64,000 bases of DNA from an uncultured Pelagibacteraceae bacterium (GCA_902598825.1 CACKDD010000002.1:41433-105432); one strand, 5' to 3'; positions 45,893-55,324 are shown, counted from the first letter of the stretch. Translations and numbers: made by a program. The notes: generated by a model not told the origin, from the letters alone.

Positions 45893-46729
45893 TTAATTAA
45901 TTGATAAGTACTCAAAAAAAGATCTGATTGAAACTATAATTAGAAAAGTTCCAAATATCTTACTTAATAATTTTTTGTTAATTTTATACACTGCTTTTGC
46001 ACCAATTCTAGCCATAATCATCGTCACAGGAACAAATACTATAAAACCTAATAAATTTATATATCCAATACTAAATGGAGTATTATTATTATCAATTATT
46101 TTTCCTCCTGTAATCATTGTAATGGTTCCACTTACAGCTATCAAAAAACCCACAGCAGCGGCAGTACCTATTGATTTTCTAATGTCATATCCAAAAGTTC
46201 TCATAAAAGGAACCATTAAAGAACCACCACCAATTCCAAGTGGAACTGAGATAAAACCAATTATTATTCCAGAAATATTTTTTATTAAATCAGATATTTT
46301 TTTTGGATTTTCCATGAGTTTTTCTCTAACAAAAATAAAAAATAATCCTACAATAAATGCAAATATTGAAAAAAATAAAACTAGAGCTGGTGTTTTTAAA
46401 TTTACTGCTAAAAAAGTTCCAGCAATTACACCTAGAAGAATAAAAATACCAAATGATTTAACCATTTTAAAATCAACTGCATCATATTCCATATGTGTTT
46501 TGGTTGAGATAATAGATGTTGGTATAATGATTGCTAAAGATGTTCCAACTGATAGGTGCATACGTGTTACAATATCAAAATCTAAGACTGTAAAAGCATA
46601 ATACAATGCTGGCACCATTATAATTCCTCCCCCTACGCCAAGTAACCCTGCCATAAAACCAGCAATTGCTGCTGCAGATGCTAGAACAATTAATAAGTTA
46701 ATTAATTCAGATGAGTTTAATATTTCCAT
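45893..46729 (-). CDS. TauE/SafE-family permease
   Basis: The 278-residue protein has about eight transmembrane segments and the duplicated TauE/SafE pattern: GLLGVGGGIIMVPALYYAF in the first half and IGFISVPLGIGGGSLMVPFM in the second. Members export sulfite, sulfoacetate or other organic anions. It follows dusA without a gap and precedes the malonyl-CoA decarboxylase by 21 bases. The substrate is not predictable; because xsc lies elsewhere in the window, sulfite export is one option. Confidence 0.82.
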   Translation of the reverse strand: MEILNSSELINLLIVLASAAAIAGFMAGLLGVGGGIIMVPALYYAFTVLDFDIVTRMHLSVGTSLAIIIPTSIISTKTHMEYDAVDFKMVKSFGIFILLGVIAGTFLAVNLKTPALVLFFSIFAFIVGLFFIFVREKLMENPKKISDLIKNISGIIIGFISVPLGIGGGSLMVPFMRTFGYDIRKSIGTAAAVGFLIAVSGTITMITGGKIIDNNNTPFSIGYINLLGFIVFVPVTMIMARIGAKAVYKINKKLLSKIFGTFLIIVSIRSFFEYLSIN

Positions 46730-47734
46730 CTAAGAGCTAACTTGATTAGCTTTTTCGTTATTTTGAACAATTGTCATAATATGTTTTGCTTTTTGAAAAT
46801 CTGAGTCTCGTGCCATCATATTATCGCTTAAATATCTTTTCCATTCCTTTGATCCTACTTGACCATGATACAGTCCAACGGTATGTCTCATAATATGATT
46901 TACCTTAGTGCCCAATTTAACTTCTTTATCTAAATATTCTAAAAGTTTTTCTGCTACTTGTTCCCGAGATGGATTGTCTATTGTTTTAAATATTTCTTTT
47001 TCAATTTCAATTAAGGAATAAGGGTTTTGATAAATCGATCTACCAATCATTACCCCATCACAAAAATTTAAATGATTATTTATTTCATCAACTTTTGTGA
47101 TACCACCATTAATAATTATTTCTAAATCTGCGTTCTCTTTTTTAATATTGTAAACCATGTCATAATTTAATTTAGGTATATTTAAATTTTGTTTTGGAGA
47201 TAAACCAGAAAGCATAGCTTTTCTTGCGTGTAAGATGAATGTTTTTGATCCAGCATCTCGCATTTTATGAATAAAATTATTTAGATAGTCAAATTCTTCT
47301 GTGTCATCAAAACCAATTCTAGTTTTTGCTGTTACAGGAATTTTACATGCATTTACCATTGAATTTATACATTCAGCTACTAAGTCTGGCTCTTTCATTA
47401 AACATGCACCAAACATATTCTTTTGAACTTTTTTACTAGGGCAGCCTAAGTTAATATTAATTTCATCATATCCCATATCCTCTGCAATTTTAGCCACTTC
47501 CGCTAATTCATTTTTATCTGATCCTCCTACTTGTAAGGCTAATGGTTTTTCTTCTGGACTGTAAGATAAGATTTTTTTTCTATCACCATGAATTGCAGAT
47601 TTAGTAGCTACCATTTCAGAATAGAGCATCACATTTTTGCTCATTAATCTTAAAAAGAAACGATCATGTCTATCAGTACAATCCATCATCGGGGCTACTG
47701 AAACTTTTCTGTTAATTCTTTTTTTAGTATCCAA
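46730..47734 (-). CDS. dusA: tRNA-dihydrouridine synthase A
   Basis: The 334-residue FMN enzyme reduces uridines in the D-loop of tRNAs. The start is KVSVAPMMDCTDRHDRFFLRLMS; the NINLGCPSKKVQKNMFGACLM motif holds the catalytic Cys; TAKTRIGFDD and IINGGI bind flavin phosphate. The DusA subtype is supported by the CTDRHDR segment. It overlaps the TRAP permease gene by 11 bases, an unlikely partner functionally, so cotranscription seems to be a by-product of compaction. Confidence 0.92.
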   Translation of the reverse strand: MDTKKRINRKVSVAPMMDCTDRHDRFFLRLMSKNVMLYSEMVATKSAIHGDRKKILSYSPEEKPLALQVGGSDKNELAEVAKIAEDMGYDEININLGCPSKKVQKNMFGACLMKEPDLVAECINSMVNACKIPVTAKTRIGFDDTEEFDYLNNFIHKMRDAGSKTFILHARKAMLSGLSPKQNLNIPKLNYDMVYNIKKENADLEIIINGGITKVDEINNHLNFCDGVMIGRSIYQNPYSLIEIEKEIFKTIDNPSREQVAEKLLEYLDKEVKLGTKVNHIMRHTVGLYHGQVGSKEWKRYLSDNMMARDSDFQKAKHIMTIVQNNEKANQVSS

Positions 47735-49055
47735 GAGGTTTACCCATTATTTTATCTGGAAGCCATGTCACTATTTCTGGAAAAATACACAGGATTAATA
47801 TAGCTAAAGCCATGATAATCATGAACGGTATAGATCCTTTTAGAATTTCTGACAAACTAACATCTGGGGTAATTCCTTTAATTATATAAAGATTTAATCC
47901 CACAGGTGGTGTGATTAATCCTATCTCCATGTTGATCGTAAATACAATTGCAAACCAATAAGGGTCAAACCCTAAGGTTGTTATAACTGGTAATAATATT
48001 GCTGAGGTCATTACAATCACGGCAACTGGAGGTAAAAAGAAACCAGCTATTAAAAGAAATATGTTGATTAAAATAAATACAACCCACTTATTTGAGCTTA
48101 ATTCTACCATGCTCTGAGCTAAAGACTGTGTTACGTAAAGTTGTGAAAGAGTAAATGCAAAAAGATAAGAGGCAGCAATAATGAACATAATCATTACACT
48201 TTCTTTCATTGAAACTTTAACAATGTTCCATATTTTTTTTGGCTGATAAATTTTGTAAACGACAGCGATTAATACGAAAACAAGAAATGCTCCAACACCT
48301 GAAGCTTCAGACGGTGTTGCAACACCACCATACAAAACATATAAGACACCAACTATTATTGCTAAAAAAGGAAAAATTCTTGGTAATACCTCAAGTTTTT
48401 CTTTTAAAGTTGGAGGTGTTCTATTTTTTAAAGCTTTGGCAGAGTCTTTATCAATAAAATAACTATGTATGAGAGCCCATACAGCAAACATACCTGCTAA
48501 CATGAAGCCAGGTACAAGCCCACATAAGAACAATCTTCCAATTGAAGTACCCGTCGCAATACCATAAACAATTAAGACAATACTTGGAGGAATTAACACC
48601 CCCAATGTTCCTCCAGCAGCAATAGTGCCTGTAGCTATTTGATCAGAGTATCCTCTTTTTCGCATCTCAGGAATTCCCATAGTTCCAATTGCGGCACAAG
48701 TTGCGGGACTAGAACCACTCAGAGCTGCAAAAATTGAACAAGCACCTATATTTGAAATAACCAATCCTCCTGGAACTCTCCAAAGCCACCTATCTAAACC
48801 TGTATATAAATCTTTTCCTGCTGGAGAATTGGCAACTGCCATCCCCATTAAAATAAACATTGGTATCGAAAGCAAAACAAATGAATTCAATCCAGCATAA
48901 AATGTTTCTGCAAACACATCTAACATTTGAAAACCTTCAAATGATACTAAAAGAACTATTGATACAAAACTTAGACCAAAAGCTATAGGTATTCCTGAAA
49001 AAAGAACTATCAAAGTAAAAACTGCTACTATTATTGCAATTATTAATGGATCCAT
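47724..49055 (-). CDS. dctM: TRAP transporter large permease (DctM)
   Basis: The 443-residue protein has about 12 transmembrane segments typical of DctM: the GIPIAFGLSF start, SIPMFILMGMAV, GGTLGVLIPPSIVLIVYGI and GLITPPVGLNLYIIKG. It forms the sodium-driven permease with DctQ. It begins exactly at the end of dctQ (one-base overlap). The substrate depends on DctP; downstream malonyl-CoA decarboxylase suggests a dicarboxylate. Confidence 0.93.
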   Translation of the reverse strand: MDPLIIAIIVAVFTLIVLFSGIPIAFGLSFVSIVLLVSFEGFQMLDVFAETFYAGLNSFVLLSIPMFILMGMAVANSPAGKDLYTGLDRWLWRVPGGLVISNIGACSIFAALSGSSPATCAAIGTMGIPEMRKRGYSDQIATGTIAAGGTLGVLIPPSIVLIVYGIATGTSIGRLFLCGLVPGFMLAGMFAVWALIHSYFIDKDSAKALKNRTPPTLKEKLEVLPRIFPFLAIIVGVLYVLYGGVATPSEASGVGAFLVFVLIAVVYKIYQPKKIWNIVKVSMKESVMIMFIIAASYLFAFTLSQLYVTQSLAQSMVELSSNKWVVFILINIFLLIAGFFLPPVAVIVMTSAILLPVITTLGFDPYWFAIVFTINMEIGLITPPVGLNLYIIKGITPDVSLSEILKGSIPFMIIMALAILILCIFPEIVTWLPDKIMGKPLGY

Positions 49056-49549
49056 TAATTTAAATCCTTTTCATCAATTAATTTAATAATTTCAGCTATG
49101 TATTGTAATATCATCAATATAGCCCCTAACATCATTGAGGAATAAGGTATCCATAATGGTGGATCCCAAACTGTTCCTGTTGAATAATTTTTTGTAAATG
49201 CCTCTTCAACCATTAAAAAACCAAAATAAAATAAAATTAAAAAAAATAATAAACTTAAAAGAGATGTAAAAATTTTTAATCTAACTACATTTTTTTTTGA
49301 TAAAAAATCATATATCCATTCCATGCTAACATGAGCTTTTTCACTAAGAACGTAAGCGCTTCCTATAAAAGTGGAAGCTACTAAAAGCATTGTAACAAGT
49401 TCTGTTTGCCAAGTGATTGCCCTTTGAAAAAAATATCTTTCAAATACAAGTTCTACAATTACTAAAATTGATAAAAGCAAAGCTAAAACTGCAAATGCAC
49501 CACAAGCTTTTGCAACATAATCACAAAATTTAAGATATCTATTTTTCAT
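49055..49549 (-). CDS. dctQ: TRAP transporter small permease (DctQ)
   Basis: The 164-residue protein has four transmembrane segments and the DctQ pattern (VIVELVFERYFFQRAITWQTELVTMLLVASTFIGSAYVLSEKAHVSMEWIYDFL). It pairs with DctM. The ATG follows a run of eight T on the coding strand, directly after a hairpin whose 3' arm contains AGGGG, the only Shine-Dalgarno-like site. Translation may therefore depend on opening of the hairpin. Confidence 0.9.
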   Translation of the reverse strand: MKNRYLKFCDYVAKACGAFAVLALLLSILVIVELVFERYFFQRAITWQTELVTMLLVASTFIGSAYVLSEKAHVSMEWIYDFLSKKNVVRLKIFTSLLSLLFFLILFYFGFLMVEEAFTKNYSTGTVWDPPLWIPYSSMMLGAILMILQYIAEIIKLIDEKDLN

Positions 49550-49585
49550 AAAAAAAACCCCTACTTAAAAGAATAAATAGGGGTT
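49550..49585 (-). terminator. Hairpin with T-tract between dctP and dctQ, overlapping the dctQ ribosome-binding site
   Basis: On the minus strand AACCCCTA pairs with TAGGGGTT (complement of 49578-49585 and 49556-49563) around a 14-base loop. T8 follows, and the dctQ ATG comes immediately after. This looks like an intrinsic terminator, partial by necessity since dctQ and dctM lie beyond it. Its 3' arm AGGGG sits 8 bases before the ATG and would be masked when paired. Confidence 0.75.
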
Positions 49586-49599
49586 CTTTATATATTATT

Positions 49600-50610
49600 T
49601 TATTTAACTGCTAAAGCCATTTCCATTAGCTTATCGCCACCTGGAACTTTATCAGCAAATGCCTTGTGAGAAGATTTTTTAGCAATCTCTACCCATGCAG
49701 CATGATCTTTTTCATTCATATACACTAACTTAACACCAGCTGCTTTGTAAGCATCTTCAAACTTTTTATCTAAGTTTTCTACTTGTGCTGTCATGTATTT
49801 TTCAGCTACTTTTCCAGCTTTCATTAAAGCTTTTTGTTGCTTAGAATTTAATGCATCAAAAGACTTTTTAGACATTAGAATTGGTTCATACATAAACCAT
49901 AAACCAAATTTTCCTGGAGGAGTTGCACATGAAACTTGTTCATATATTTTGTAACTAACAAAACTTCCTGAACTAGTATTTGCACCTGTTAATACACCAG
50001 TTTGTAATCCAGTATAAATTTCAGATGATGGCATACTTTGAATTCCTGCTCCTGCAGCTTCTAACATTTGGTTAAATGCTTTTCCAGCAGCTCTCATGAC
50101 TTGTCCTTTTGCATCACTAGGATTTTTAATACATTTTGTTTTTGAAGCAAAACCACCGCCTAACCAAGCATCAGATAAAACTACAACACCAGCATTATTA
50201 ATTATATTTTTAATTTCAGTCATCATTGGACCTTTATTAAATCTTAATGCATGATCATGGTTTTTAACAGTTCCTGGCATTAACGTAGCATCAAACTCAG
50301 GATGAAACTTTGATGCATATGCTAATGGGAATGCAGAAATGTCCAATTGACCAGTTGTCATTGGCTTCCACTGTTCTTTAGGTTTATACAATGATTTAGC
50401 TGGATAAATTCTGATATCTATTCCAACATTTGCTTTTTTAACCTCGTCAGCAATGATTTGAACCATTTCGTGACGTGGGTCGAATGATCCATCAGCTCTT
50501 GGAGTTCCAGGCCATTGGTGACTAGCTTTTAACGTAACCGCAAAAGCAGAACCAACAGTAGTGAAAACAAAAACTAATGAAGTTAAATATAAAGATATTT
50601 TTTTTAACAT
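49600..50610 (-). CDS. dctP: TRAP transporter solute-binding protein (DctP)
   Basis: The 336-residue periplasmic protein has a signal peptide (hydrophobic to about 20, cleavage after AFA near residue 24) and the DctP fold. The conserved Arg that usually binds the substrate carboxylate is in GQVMRAAGKAF, and the WLGGGFASKTKCIKNP and GLQTGVLTGANT stretches are typical. It is the first gene of the transporter operon, with a clear promoter and AGAGGG ribosome site upstream. A substrate cannot be read from sequence; a carboxylate is expected. Confidence 0.92.
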   Translation of the reverse strand: MLKKISLYLTSLVFVFTTVGSAFAVTLKASHQWPGTPRADGSFDPRHEMVQIIADEVKKANVGIDIRIYPAKSLYKPKEQWKPMTTGQLDISAFPLAYASKFHPEFDATLMPGTVKNHDHALRFNKGPMMTEIKNIINNAGVVVLSDAWLGGGFASKTKCIKNPSDAKGQVMRAAGKAFNQMLEAAGAGIQSMPSSEIYTGLQTGVLTGANTSSGSFVSYKIYEQVSCATPPGKFGLWFMYEPILMSKKSFDALNSKQQKALMKAGKVAEKYMTAQVENLDKKFEDAYKAAGVKLVYMNEKDHAAWVEIAKKSSHKAFADKVPGGDKLMEMALAVK

Positions 50611-50645
50611 TATTTTTTCCCTCTATTGTTATTTTTAATAATTCA

Positions 50646-50674
50646 ATTAAAATGAACTTATTAATAAGAGTCAA
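50646..50674 (-). promoter_or_regulatory. dctP promoter (TTGACT - 17 bases - TTTAAT) with a palindrome in the spacer
   Basis: On the minus strand TTGACT (50674-50669) is followed after 17 bases by TTTAAT (50651-50646). The spacer contains the perfect 12-base palindrome CTTATTAATAAG, a possible operator. An AGAGGG ribosome site lies before the ATG. Identical hexamers and spacing occur before tctC. Confidence 0.68.
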
Positions 50675-50707
50675 GCCGGCAAAAGAACTTTAAATATATA
50701 GAATCCT

Positions 50708-51850
50708 ATGGATGGACCTTTAAAAAACCTATTAGTTGTTGATTTAACAAGAGTATTGGTGGGTCCTTACTGTACTATGATATTGTCAGACCTTGGTGCA
50801 AGAGTGATAAAAGTTGAGGCTCCAGAAATTGGAGATGACTCTAGAAAATTTGGTCCATTTATTGAAGATTATTCTGCTTACTTCATGTCACTAAATAGAG
50901 GTAAGGAAAGTATTGCACTTAATTTAAAAAATGAAGATGATAAAAAAATATTTGATAAAATTTTATCTAAAGCAGATATTTTAGTTGAAAACTTTAAACC
51001 TGGTACTCTTGAAAAATGGGGATATGGTTGGAGAGATCTAAATAAAAAATATCCAAAATTAATTTATGCATCTGCCTCTGGTTTCGGACAAACAGGTCCT
51101 TTAAAAGAATTACCTGCTTATGATATGGTTGTGCAAGGTATGGGTGGTTTAATGAGTGTAACAGGTCAACCTAACTCTGAACCTACAAGAGTTGGAACAT
51201 CTATTGGGGATATTACAGCAGGTTTATTTACAACTATTGGAATTAATGCTGCACTTTATGATAGACAGAAAACTGGTAAAGGTATGTACATAGATGTTTC
51301 TATGCTTGATTGTCAGATAGCTATTTTAGAAAATGCTATAGCTCGTTATCTCGCAAAAAATGAAATTCCAAAGCCAATGGGTTCTCGACATCCATCAATT
51401 GCACCATTTGAGGCTTTCAAAACTCAAGATAGCTATATAATTATTGCTGCTGGTAACGACAAACTGTTTGAAAAACTTTGCACTCTTTTAAAATTACCAG
51501 AATTAATTCAAGATCCAAAATTTTCTGATAATTCATCAAGAGCTCAAAATATGGATGAACTTAAAAAAATTTTAGAAAATAAATTATCTTTAAGAAAAAC
51601 TAATGAATGGGTTAAGGATATGGAAAAAGAGAAAATTCCTTGTGGTCCAATATTTAATATCAAAGAAGCTGTTGAAAATCCTCAAATAGACTCAAGAAAC
51701 ATGATTGTTAAAGCTTACCATAAAGTCATTGGAGATTTTAAATTAGCAGGTAATCCAATAAAAATGTCAGCTTACAAAGATGAAAAAACTAGAGGTGATA
51801 TTCCAGATTTAGATGAGCACAGAGAAAAAATTTTAAAAGAATTTGATTAA
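50708..51850 (+). CDS. Type III CoA-transferase (CaiB/BaiF family)
   Basis: The 380-residue protein has the family start ([32 protein letters not shown]), a [13 protein letters not shown] segment, [14 protein letters not shown] and the [13 protein letters not shown] stretch. The catalytic Asp lies in the AYDMVVQG context. These enzymes move CoA between carboxylic acids. It diverges from dctP across 97 bases, so a joint regulation and a role in activating the imported acid are plausible. The donor CoA ester is unknown. It overlaps rpoZ tail to tail by 4 bases. Confidence 0.88.
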   Translation: MDGPLKNLLVVDLTRVLVGPYCTMILSDLGARVIKVEAPEIGDDSRKFGPFIEDYSAYFMSLNRGKESIALNLKNEDDKKIFDKILSKADILVENFKPGTLEKWGYGWRDLNKKYPKLIYASASGFGQTGPLKELPAYDMVVQGMGGLMSVTGQPNSEPTRVGTSIGDITAGLFTTIGINAALYDRQKTGKGMYIDVSMLDCQIAILENAIARYLAKNEIPKPMGSRHPSIAPFEAFKTQDSYIIIAAGNDKLFEKLCTLLKLPELIQDPKFSDNSSRAQNMDELKKILENKLSLRKTNEWVKDMEKEKIPCGPIFNIKEAVENPQIDSRNMIVKAYHKVIGDFKLAGNPIKMSAYKDEKTRGDIPDLDEHREKILKEFD

Positions 51851-52374
51851 TTTGTTTCTGTTTCGTCAGAGTTAGTCTCTGTAACTTGTTCTTCTGACTC
51901 AGAAATTTGATCTAGAGAAACATCTTCATCAGTTTCAGGTTCATCTGATACGGCATCTTCTACATTTGGTTGAGCTGTTTCAGATAATTCTGCTAAGTCT
52001 TCTTTAGATACTTGAATTTTTTCTGGAGCTTTTCTAGCTCTTTTAGATGGTAGAATAGGTGTTCCACTTTTTGAAATTTCACCCTTGTATAAACTTTCAA
52101 AATCGTCACCTATATCTTCATCAGCTTCTGCTCCATCATCAACTTGTTCTACATGTTTTCTTAATTTGTAAACTGCACTATCAGTTAAGTCTGGAACTTT
52201 AATATTTTCCTGTGCAATTTCTCTCAATGCTATAACAGTATTTTTATCGTTATCTCTGTCTATAGTTGGTTCAATTCCAGTGTTAAGTTGAGTTGCTCTT
52301 TCCTTTGCAACAAGAACTAATTCATAAGGGCTGTCAACTTTATCGATACAATCTTCTACGGTAACTCTCGCCAT
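51847..52374 (-). CDS. rpoZ: RNA polymerase omega subunit with long acidic tail
   Basis: The 175-residue protein begins with the omega signature [30 protein letters not shown] and [13 protein letters not shown] (about residues 43-55). The conserved part ends near residue 75. About 100 extra residues follow, rich in Glu, Asp, Ser and Thr, where E. coli omega has about 91 in all. The tail looks disordered. Omega helps assemble and stabilise the polymerase. A -10-like TATAGA lies 8 bases before the ATG. Confidence 0.9.
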   Translation of the reverse strand: MARVTVEDCIDKVDSPYELVLVAKERATQLNTGIEPTIDRDNDKNTVIALREIAQENIKVPDLTDSAVYKLRKHVEQVDDGAEADEDIGDDFESLYKGEISKSGTPILPSKRARKAPEKIQVSKEDLAELSETAQPNVEDAVSDEPETDEDVSLDQISESEEQVTETNSDETETN

Positions 52375-52418
52375 GCGCAGTATCTATACAGTGAAGTTTA
52401 AAAAATCAAGGAGAATTT

Positions 52419-53627
52419 TTATATATATCTAGGATTTAGCTTATTTCTAACAAAAAAGAGAAGGATAATTGAAATAAAGATATAAACAAAAGATACAAAA
52501 GCAATTTGCTCAATAGAATATCCTTGATCAATTAGAAGACCAAATAAAGCAGTTCCAAAAGCAGTAGAAAAAACCATCAATGCAGTAGAAAGAGCTTTAA
52601 TAGATCCAATATGCTTTACCCCATAAATTTCTGCCCATGTAGAAGATCCTAAAACGTTGGCTAATCCATTTGAGATACCAATTAATCCTAAAAATATGAA
52701 TGATGTTATAGAAGAATCGAAAAAAATTAAGACTAAAGTAGATAACAATAATGGAATATTCATAAAAATGAGTAATTTTCTACTTGTAAACTTATCAATT
52801 AAGAAGCCTGAGATTAATAAAGTCACTACAGATAAAATTGAGTAAACCATAAATGATTGAGCAATAACAAAAGTTCCCCAGTCTTTAGACTCGGTAATAA
52901 ATGATTGATATACAAATACTCCTGTAGCAATCCATGGCATTGCCAACATATTTAGACAAATAATGTAAAATCTATAATCTTTTAATACTTCAATTCTTTT
53001 CCACTGAAAAATATCTTTTTCTTTATGTTCTGTCTCTTTCACTTCTTCTCTCGAATCAAAATTTAAATTTTTAATTAAAATAAAAGAAGTAATTGGTAGG
53101 AATATTAAAACTAATATTGATACTGAAATCCAAATATTTTGCCAATTTGTGATGGTTAATAGGTATACAATTAAGACTGGTAAAATAAATTCTGCAGTTG
53201 AAAGACCAAACCATCCAGTGCTTAAAGCTTTACCTCTAGATTTTGTAAAATATCTTGAAATAGTAGTAGTTGCAGTATGGGACATCATCCCCTGGCCAGA
53301 AAATCTCATTAGAAATATAGCAACAAATAAAAATGCAACTGATGATATTTTAGAAAAGAAAAAACATGAAAAAGAAAGAAGTAATGTTACAAAAAAAGCA
53401 AATTTGAAAATATTGATATCATCAATTTTTTTTCCAACCCATATTAAAAGAAAGCTACTGAGTAATGTTGCAGTTGCATAAATTGATCCAAATTGTCCCT
53501 GCGTAATAAAAAGTGTATCACGTATGCTTGAATTAAATAGACCAATAAAAAAACTCTGTCCAAAACTTGAAAAAAATGTAAATATAAAACCAAATATAAT
53601 AACTTTTAAACTTAAACTCTTAAACAT
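52419..53627 (-). CDS. Major facilitator superfamily transporter
   Basis: The 402-residue protein has about 12 transmembrane helices in two halves joined by a charged loop (NLNFDSREEVKETEHKEKDIFQW, about residues 187-210). The LIWVGKKIDDINIFK loop after the second helix is the usual MFS position for the Gly-Asp motif. The 'FRMSGQGMMSHTATTTISRYF' stretch resembles oxalate/formate-antiporter-like and monocarboxylate-type MFS proteins. No substrate can be assigned. It diverges from the dehydrogenase gene with an 11-base gap. Confidence 0.82.
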   Translation of the reverse strand: MFKSLSLKVIIFGFIFTFFSSFGQSFFIGLFNSSIRDTLFITQGQFGSIYATATLLSSFLLIWVGKKIDDINIFKFAFFVTLLLSFSCFFFSKISSVAFLFVAIFLMRFSGQGMMSHTATTTISRYFTKSRGKALSTGWFGLSTAEFILPVLIVYLLTITNWQNIWISVSILVLIFLPITSFILIKNLNFDSREEVKETEHKEKDIFQWKRIEVLKDYRFYIICLNMLAMPWIATGVFVYQSFITESKDWGTFVIAQSFMVYSILSVVTLLISGFLIDKFTSRKLLIFMNIPLLLSTLVLIFFDSSITSFIFLGLIGISNGLANVLGSSTWAEIYGVKHIGSIKALSTALMVFSTAFGTALFGLLIDQGYSIEQIAFVSFVYIFISIILLFFVRNKLNPRYI

Positions 53628-53638
53628 ATAAAAAAATT

Positions 53639-54508
53639 ATGACTTGTAATGTTGCTTTCATAGGTCTTGGTGTTATGGGCTATCCAATGGCTGGTTATAT
53701 ATCAAAAGCTGGACACAATGTAACTGTTTTTAATAGAACTAAATCTAAAGCTGAAAAATGGGTGGGTGAATATAAAGGCAAAATAGCTGAAACGCCTGAT
53801 GAAGCTGCAAAAGATGCTGAATATATTTTTACATGTGTTGGAAACGACAATGATTTAAGAGAAGTTACTTTTGGTGACAATGGTATTTTTAAAACTATCA
53901 AAAAAGGATCTGTTTATGTGGATAACACTACTGCTTCTGCAACAATAGCTAGAGAAATTCATGAGTATGCAAAAAAAAATGGTTTTGGTTCTTTAGATGC
54001 GCCTGTATCTGGTGGACAAGCTGGTGCAGAAAATGGTGCGTTAACAGTTATGATTGGTGGAGATCAAGCTGACTTTGACAAAGCAAAAGATAAAATAGAT
54101 TGTTACAGTAAAAAAATGAAATTACTTGGTGGTCCTGGTAATGGGCAGTTAGCCAAAATGGTAAACCAAATTTGTATTGCAGGATTGGTTCAAGGTTTAT
54201 CTGAAGCAATTAATTTTGGAATGAAAGCTGGATTAAACATGGAAGATGTTATTGAAGTAATTTCAAAAGGTGCTGCTCAATCCTGGCAAATGGAAAATAG
54301 ATATAAAACAATGATTGATGATAAGTTTGATTTTGGTTTTGCAGTAGATTGGATGAGAAAAGATCTTAAGATTGCAATGGAAGAAGCTAAAAATAATGGT
54401 TCATTATTACCTGTAACTGAATTAGTTGATAAGTATTATGGTGAGGTTCAGGGTATGGGTGGAAATCGTTGGGATACATCTAGCTTAATCAAAAGATTTA
54501 GAAAGTAG
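53639..54508 (+). CDS. 3-hydroxyisobutyrate dehydrogenase-type beta-hydroxyacid dehydrogenase
   Basis: The 289-residue NAD(P) enzyme has the Rossmann motif FIGLGVMGYPMAGY (GxGxxG at residues 8-13), the substrate loop DAPVSGGQAGAENGALTVM (about residues 118-136) and the catalytic Lys in NGQLAKMVNQI. It belongs to the group that includes 3-hydroxyisobutyrate dehydrogenase and tartronate semialdehyde reductase, so the exact substrate is uncertain. It precedes the PNPOx-like gene by 6 bases. A TATAAA hexamer lies within 12 bases of the ATG. Confidence 0.88.
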   Translation: MTCNVAFIGLGVMGYPMAGYISKAGHNVTVFNRTKSKAEKWVGEYKGKIAETPDEAAKDAEYIFTCVGNDNDLREVTFGDNGIFKTIKKGSVYVDNTTASATIAREIHEYAKKNGFGSLDAPVSGGQAGAENGALTVMIGGDQADFDKAKDKIDCYSKKMKLLGGPGNGQLAKMVNQICIAGLVQGLSEAINFGMKAGLNMEDVIEVISKGAAQSWQMENRYKTMIDDKFDFGFAVDWMRKDLKIAMEEAKNNGSLLPVTELVDKYYGEVQGMGGNRWDTSSLIKRFRK

Positions 54509-54514
54509 ACTCGT

Positions 54515-55114
54515 ATGCAGCCAGCATACTATGAAAATTTCGAAGAAATTCAGAACAAGTATTGGTCTATGCTAGATGATGCAATAACTAATAGAGGTTC
54601 ACAATTTAGAATACCTGTTTTCATTTGTGCTCATCAAGATGAAGTTGATGGTAGGATTGTTGTTTTACGTAAATCTGATAGAGCAAACAATCTATTGCAA
54701 TTTCATACAGATTTTAGATCTCCTAAGGTAGATATTCTTAAAAAAAATAAGAATGCCTCTCTAATTTTCTACGACAAGGAAGAAAAGATACAATTAAGAG
54801 TAAAAGTAGAATGTGAAGTTAATAATCAAAATTCTATAACAGAAGAATCTTGGAAAAAAACTCAACATATAAGCAGACGTTGTTACTTAACAGATAGTCC
54901 TCCAGGGACAGCATCAGAAAATCCAACTTCTGGAATGATATCTAAATTAGAAGATTTTGATTATACAATGGAACAAAGTGAAGAAGGTTTTAAAAACTTT
55001 ACTGTAATTAAATGTAATATTAAATCTATTGAATGGCTTTATCTTGCAGCTAAAGGACATCGAAGAGCTAAATTTGATTTAGAAGCTAATAAGAATACTT
55101 GGTTAGTGCCTTGA
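54515..55114 (+). CDS. Pyridoxamine-5'-phosphate oxidase-like flavoprotein
   Basis: The 199-residue protein has the split-barrel FMN-binding pattern: GSQFRIPVFICAHQDEVDGRIVVLRKSDRANNLLQFHTDFRSPKV in the first 75 residues and a C-terminal WLYLAAKGHRRAKF motif. This matches the Alr4036-type subfamily of PNPOx-like proteins rather than PdxH itself. It probably binds FMN; the substrate is unknown. It follows the dehydrogenase by 6 bases in the same direction, and its stop is 6 bases from the convergent small membrane gene. Confidence 0.8.
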   Translation: MQPAYYENFEEIQNKYWSMLDDAITNRGSQFRIPVFICAHQDEVDGRIVVLRKSDRANNLLQFHTDFRSPKVDILKKNKNASLIFYDKEEKIQLRVKVECEVNNQNSITEESWKKTQHISRRCYLTDSPPGTASENPTSGMISKLEDFDYTMEQSEEGFKNFTVIKCNIKSIEWLYLAAKGHRRAKFDLEANKNTWLVP

Positions 55115-55120
55115 TACCTA

Positions 55121-55324
55121 CTATTCAAATATATATGCAATCATACCAATAACAAGTATTGCACCAACTCCAAATTTACATGCTTTAGCAAAATTTTCTT
55201 TTTTTATTTCCTCACTTTCTATATCATCTGCTAAAGGACCATAATTAAACATCCAAGATACACCAATTAAAATAAATATTATGATTATAACTATACCAAG
55301 TACTTCTTGTGTTCCAGGTGACAT
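55121..55324 (-). CDS. Small membrane protein, unrecognised
   Basis: The 67-residue protein has two hydrophobic helices (about residues 6-28 and 50-66) separated by an acidic loop (GPLADDIESEEIKKENF). I know no function. It starts one base after the gamma-carbonic anhydrase-like gene ends and is probably translated from the same message. Small but supported by operon spacing. Confidence 0.5.
   Translation of the reverse strand: MSPGTQEVLGIVIIIIFILIGVSWMFNYGPLADDIESEEIKKENFAKACKFGVGAILVIGMIAYIFE

Noticed and set aside
45975..46601. A 208-codon plus-strand ORF opposite the TauE/SafE gene
   Set aside because: It lies wholly antisense to a well-supported membrane-protein gene and has no family signature; long antisense frames are expected opposite hydrophobic low-complexity coding sequence.
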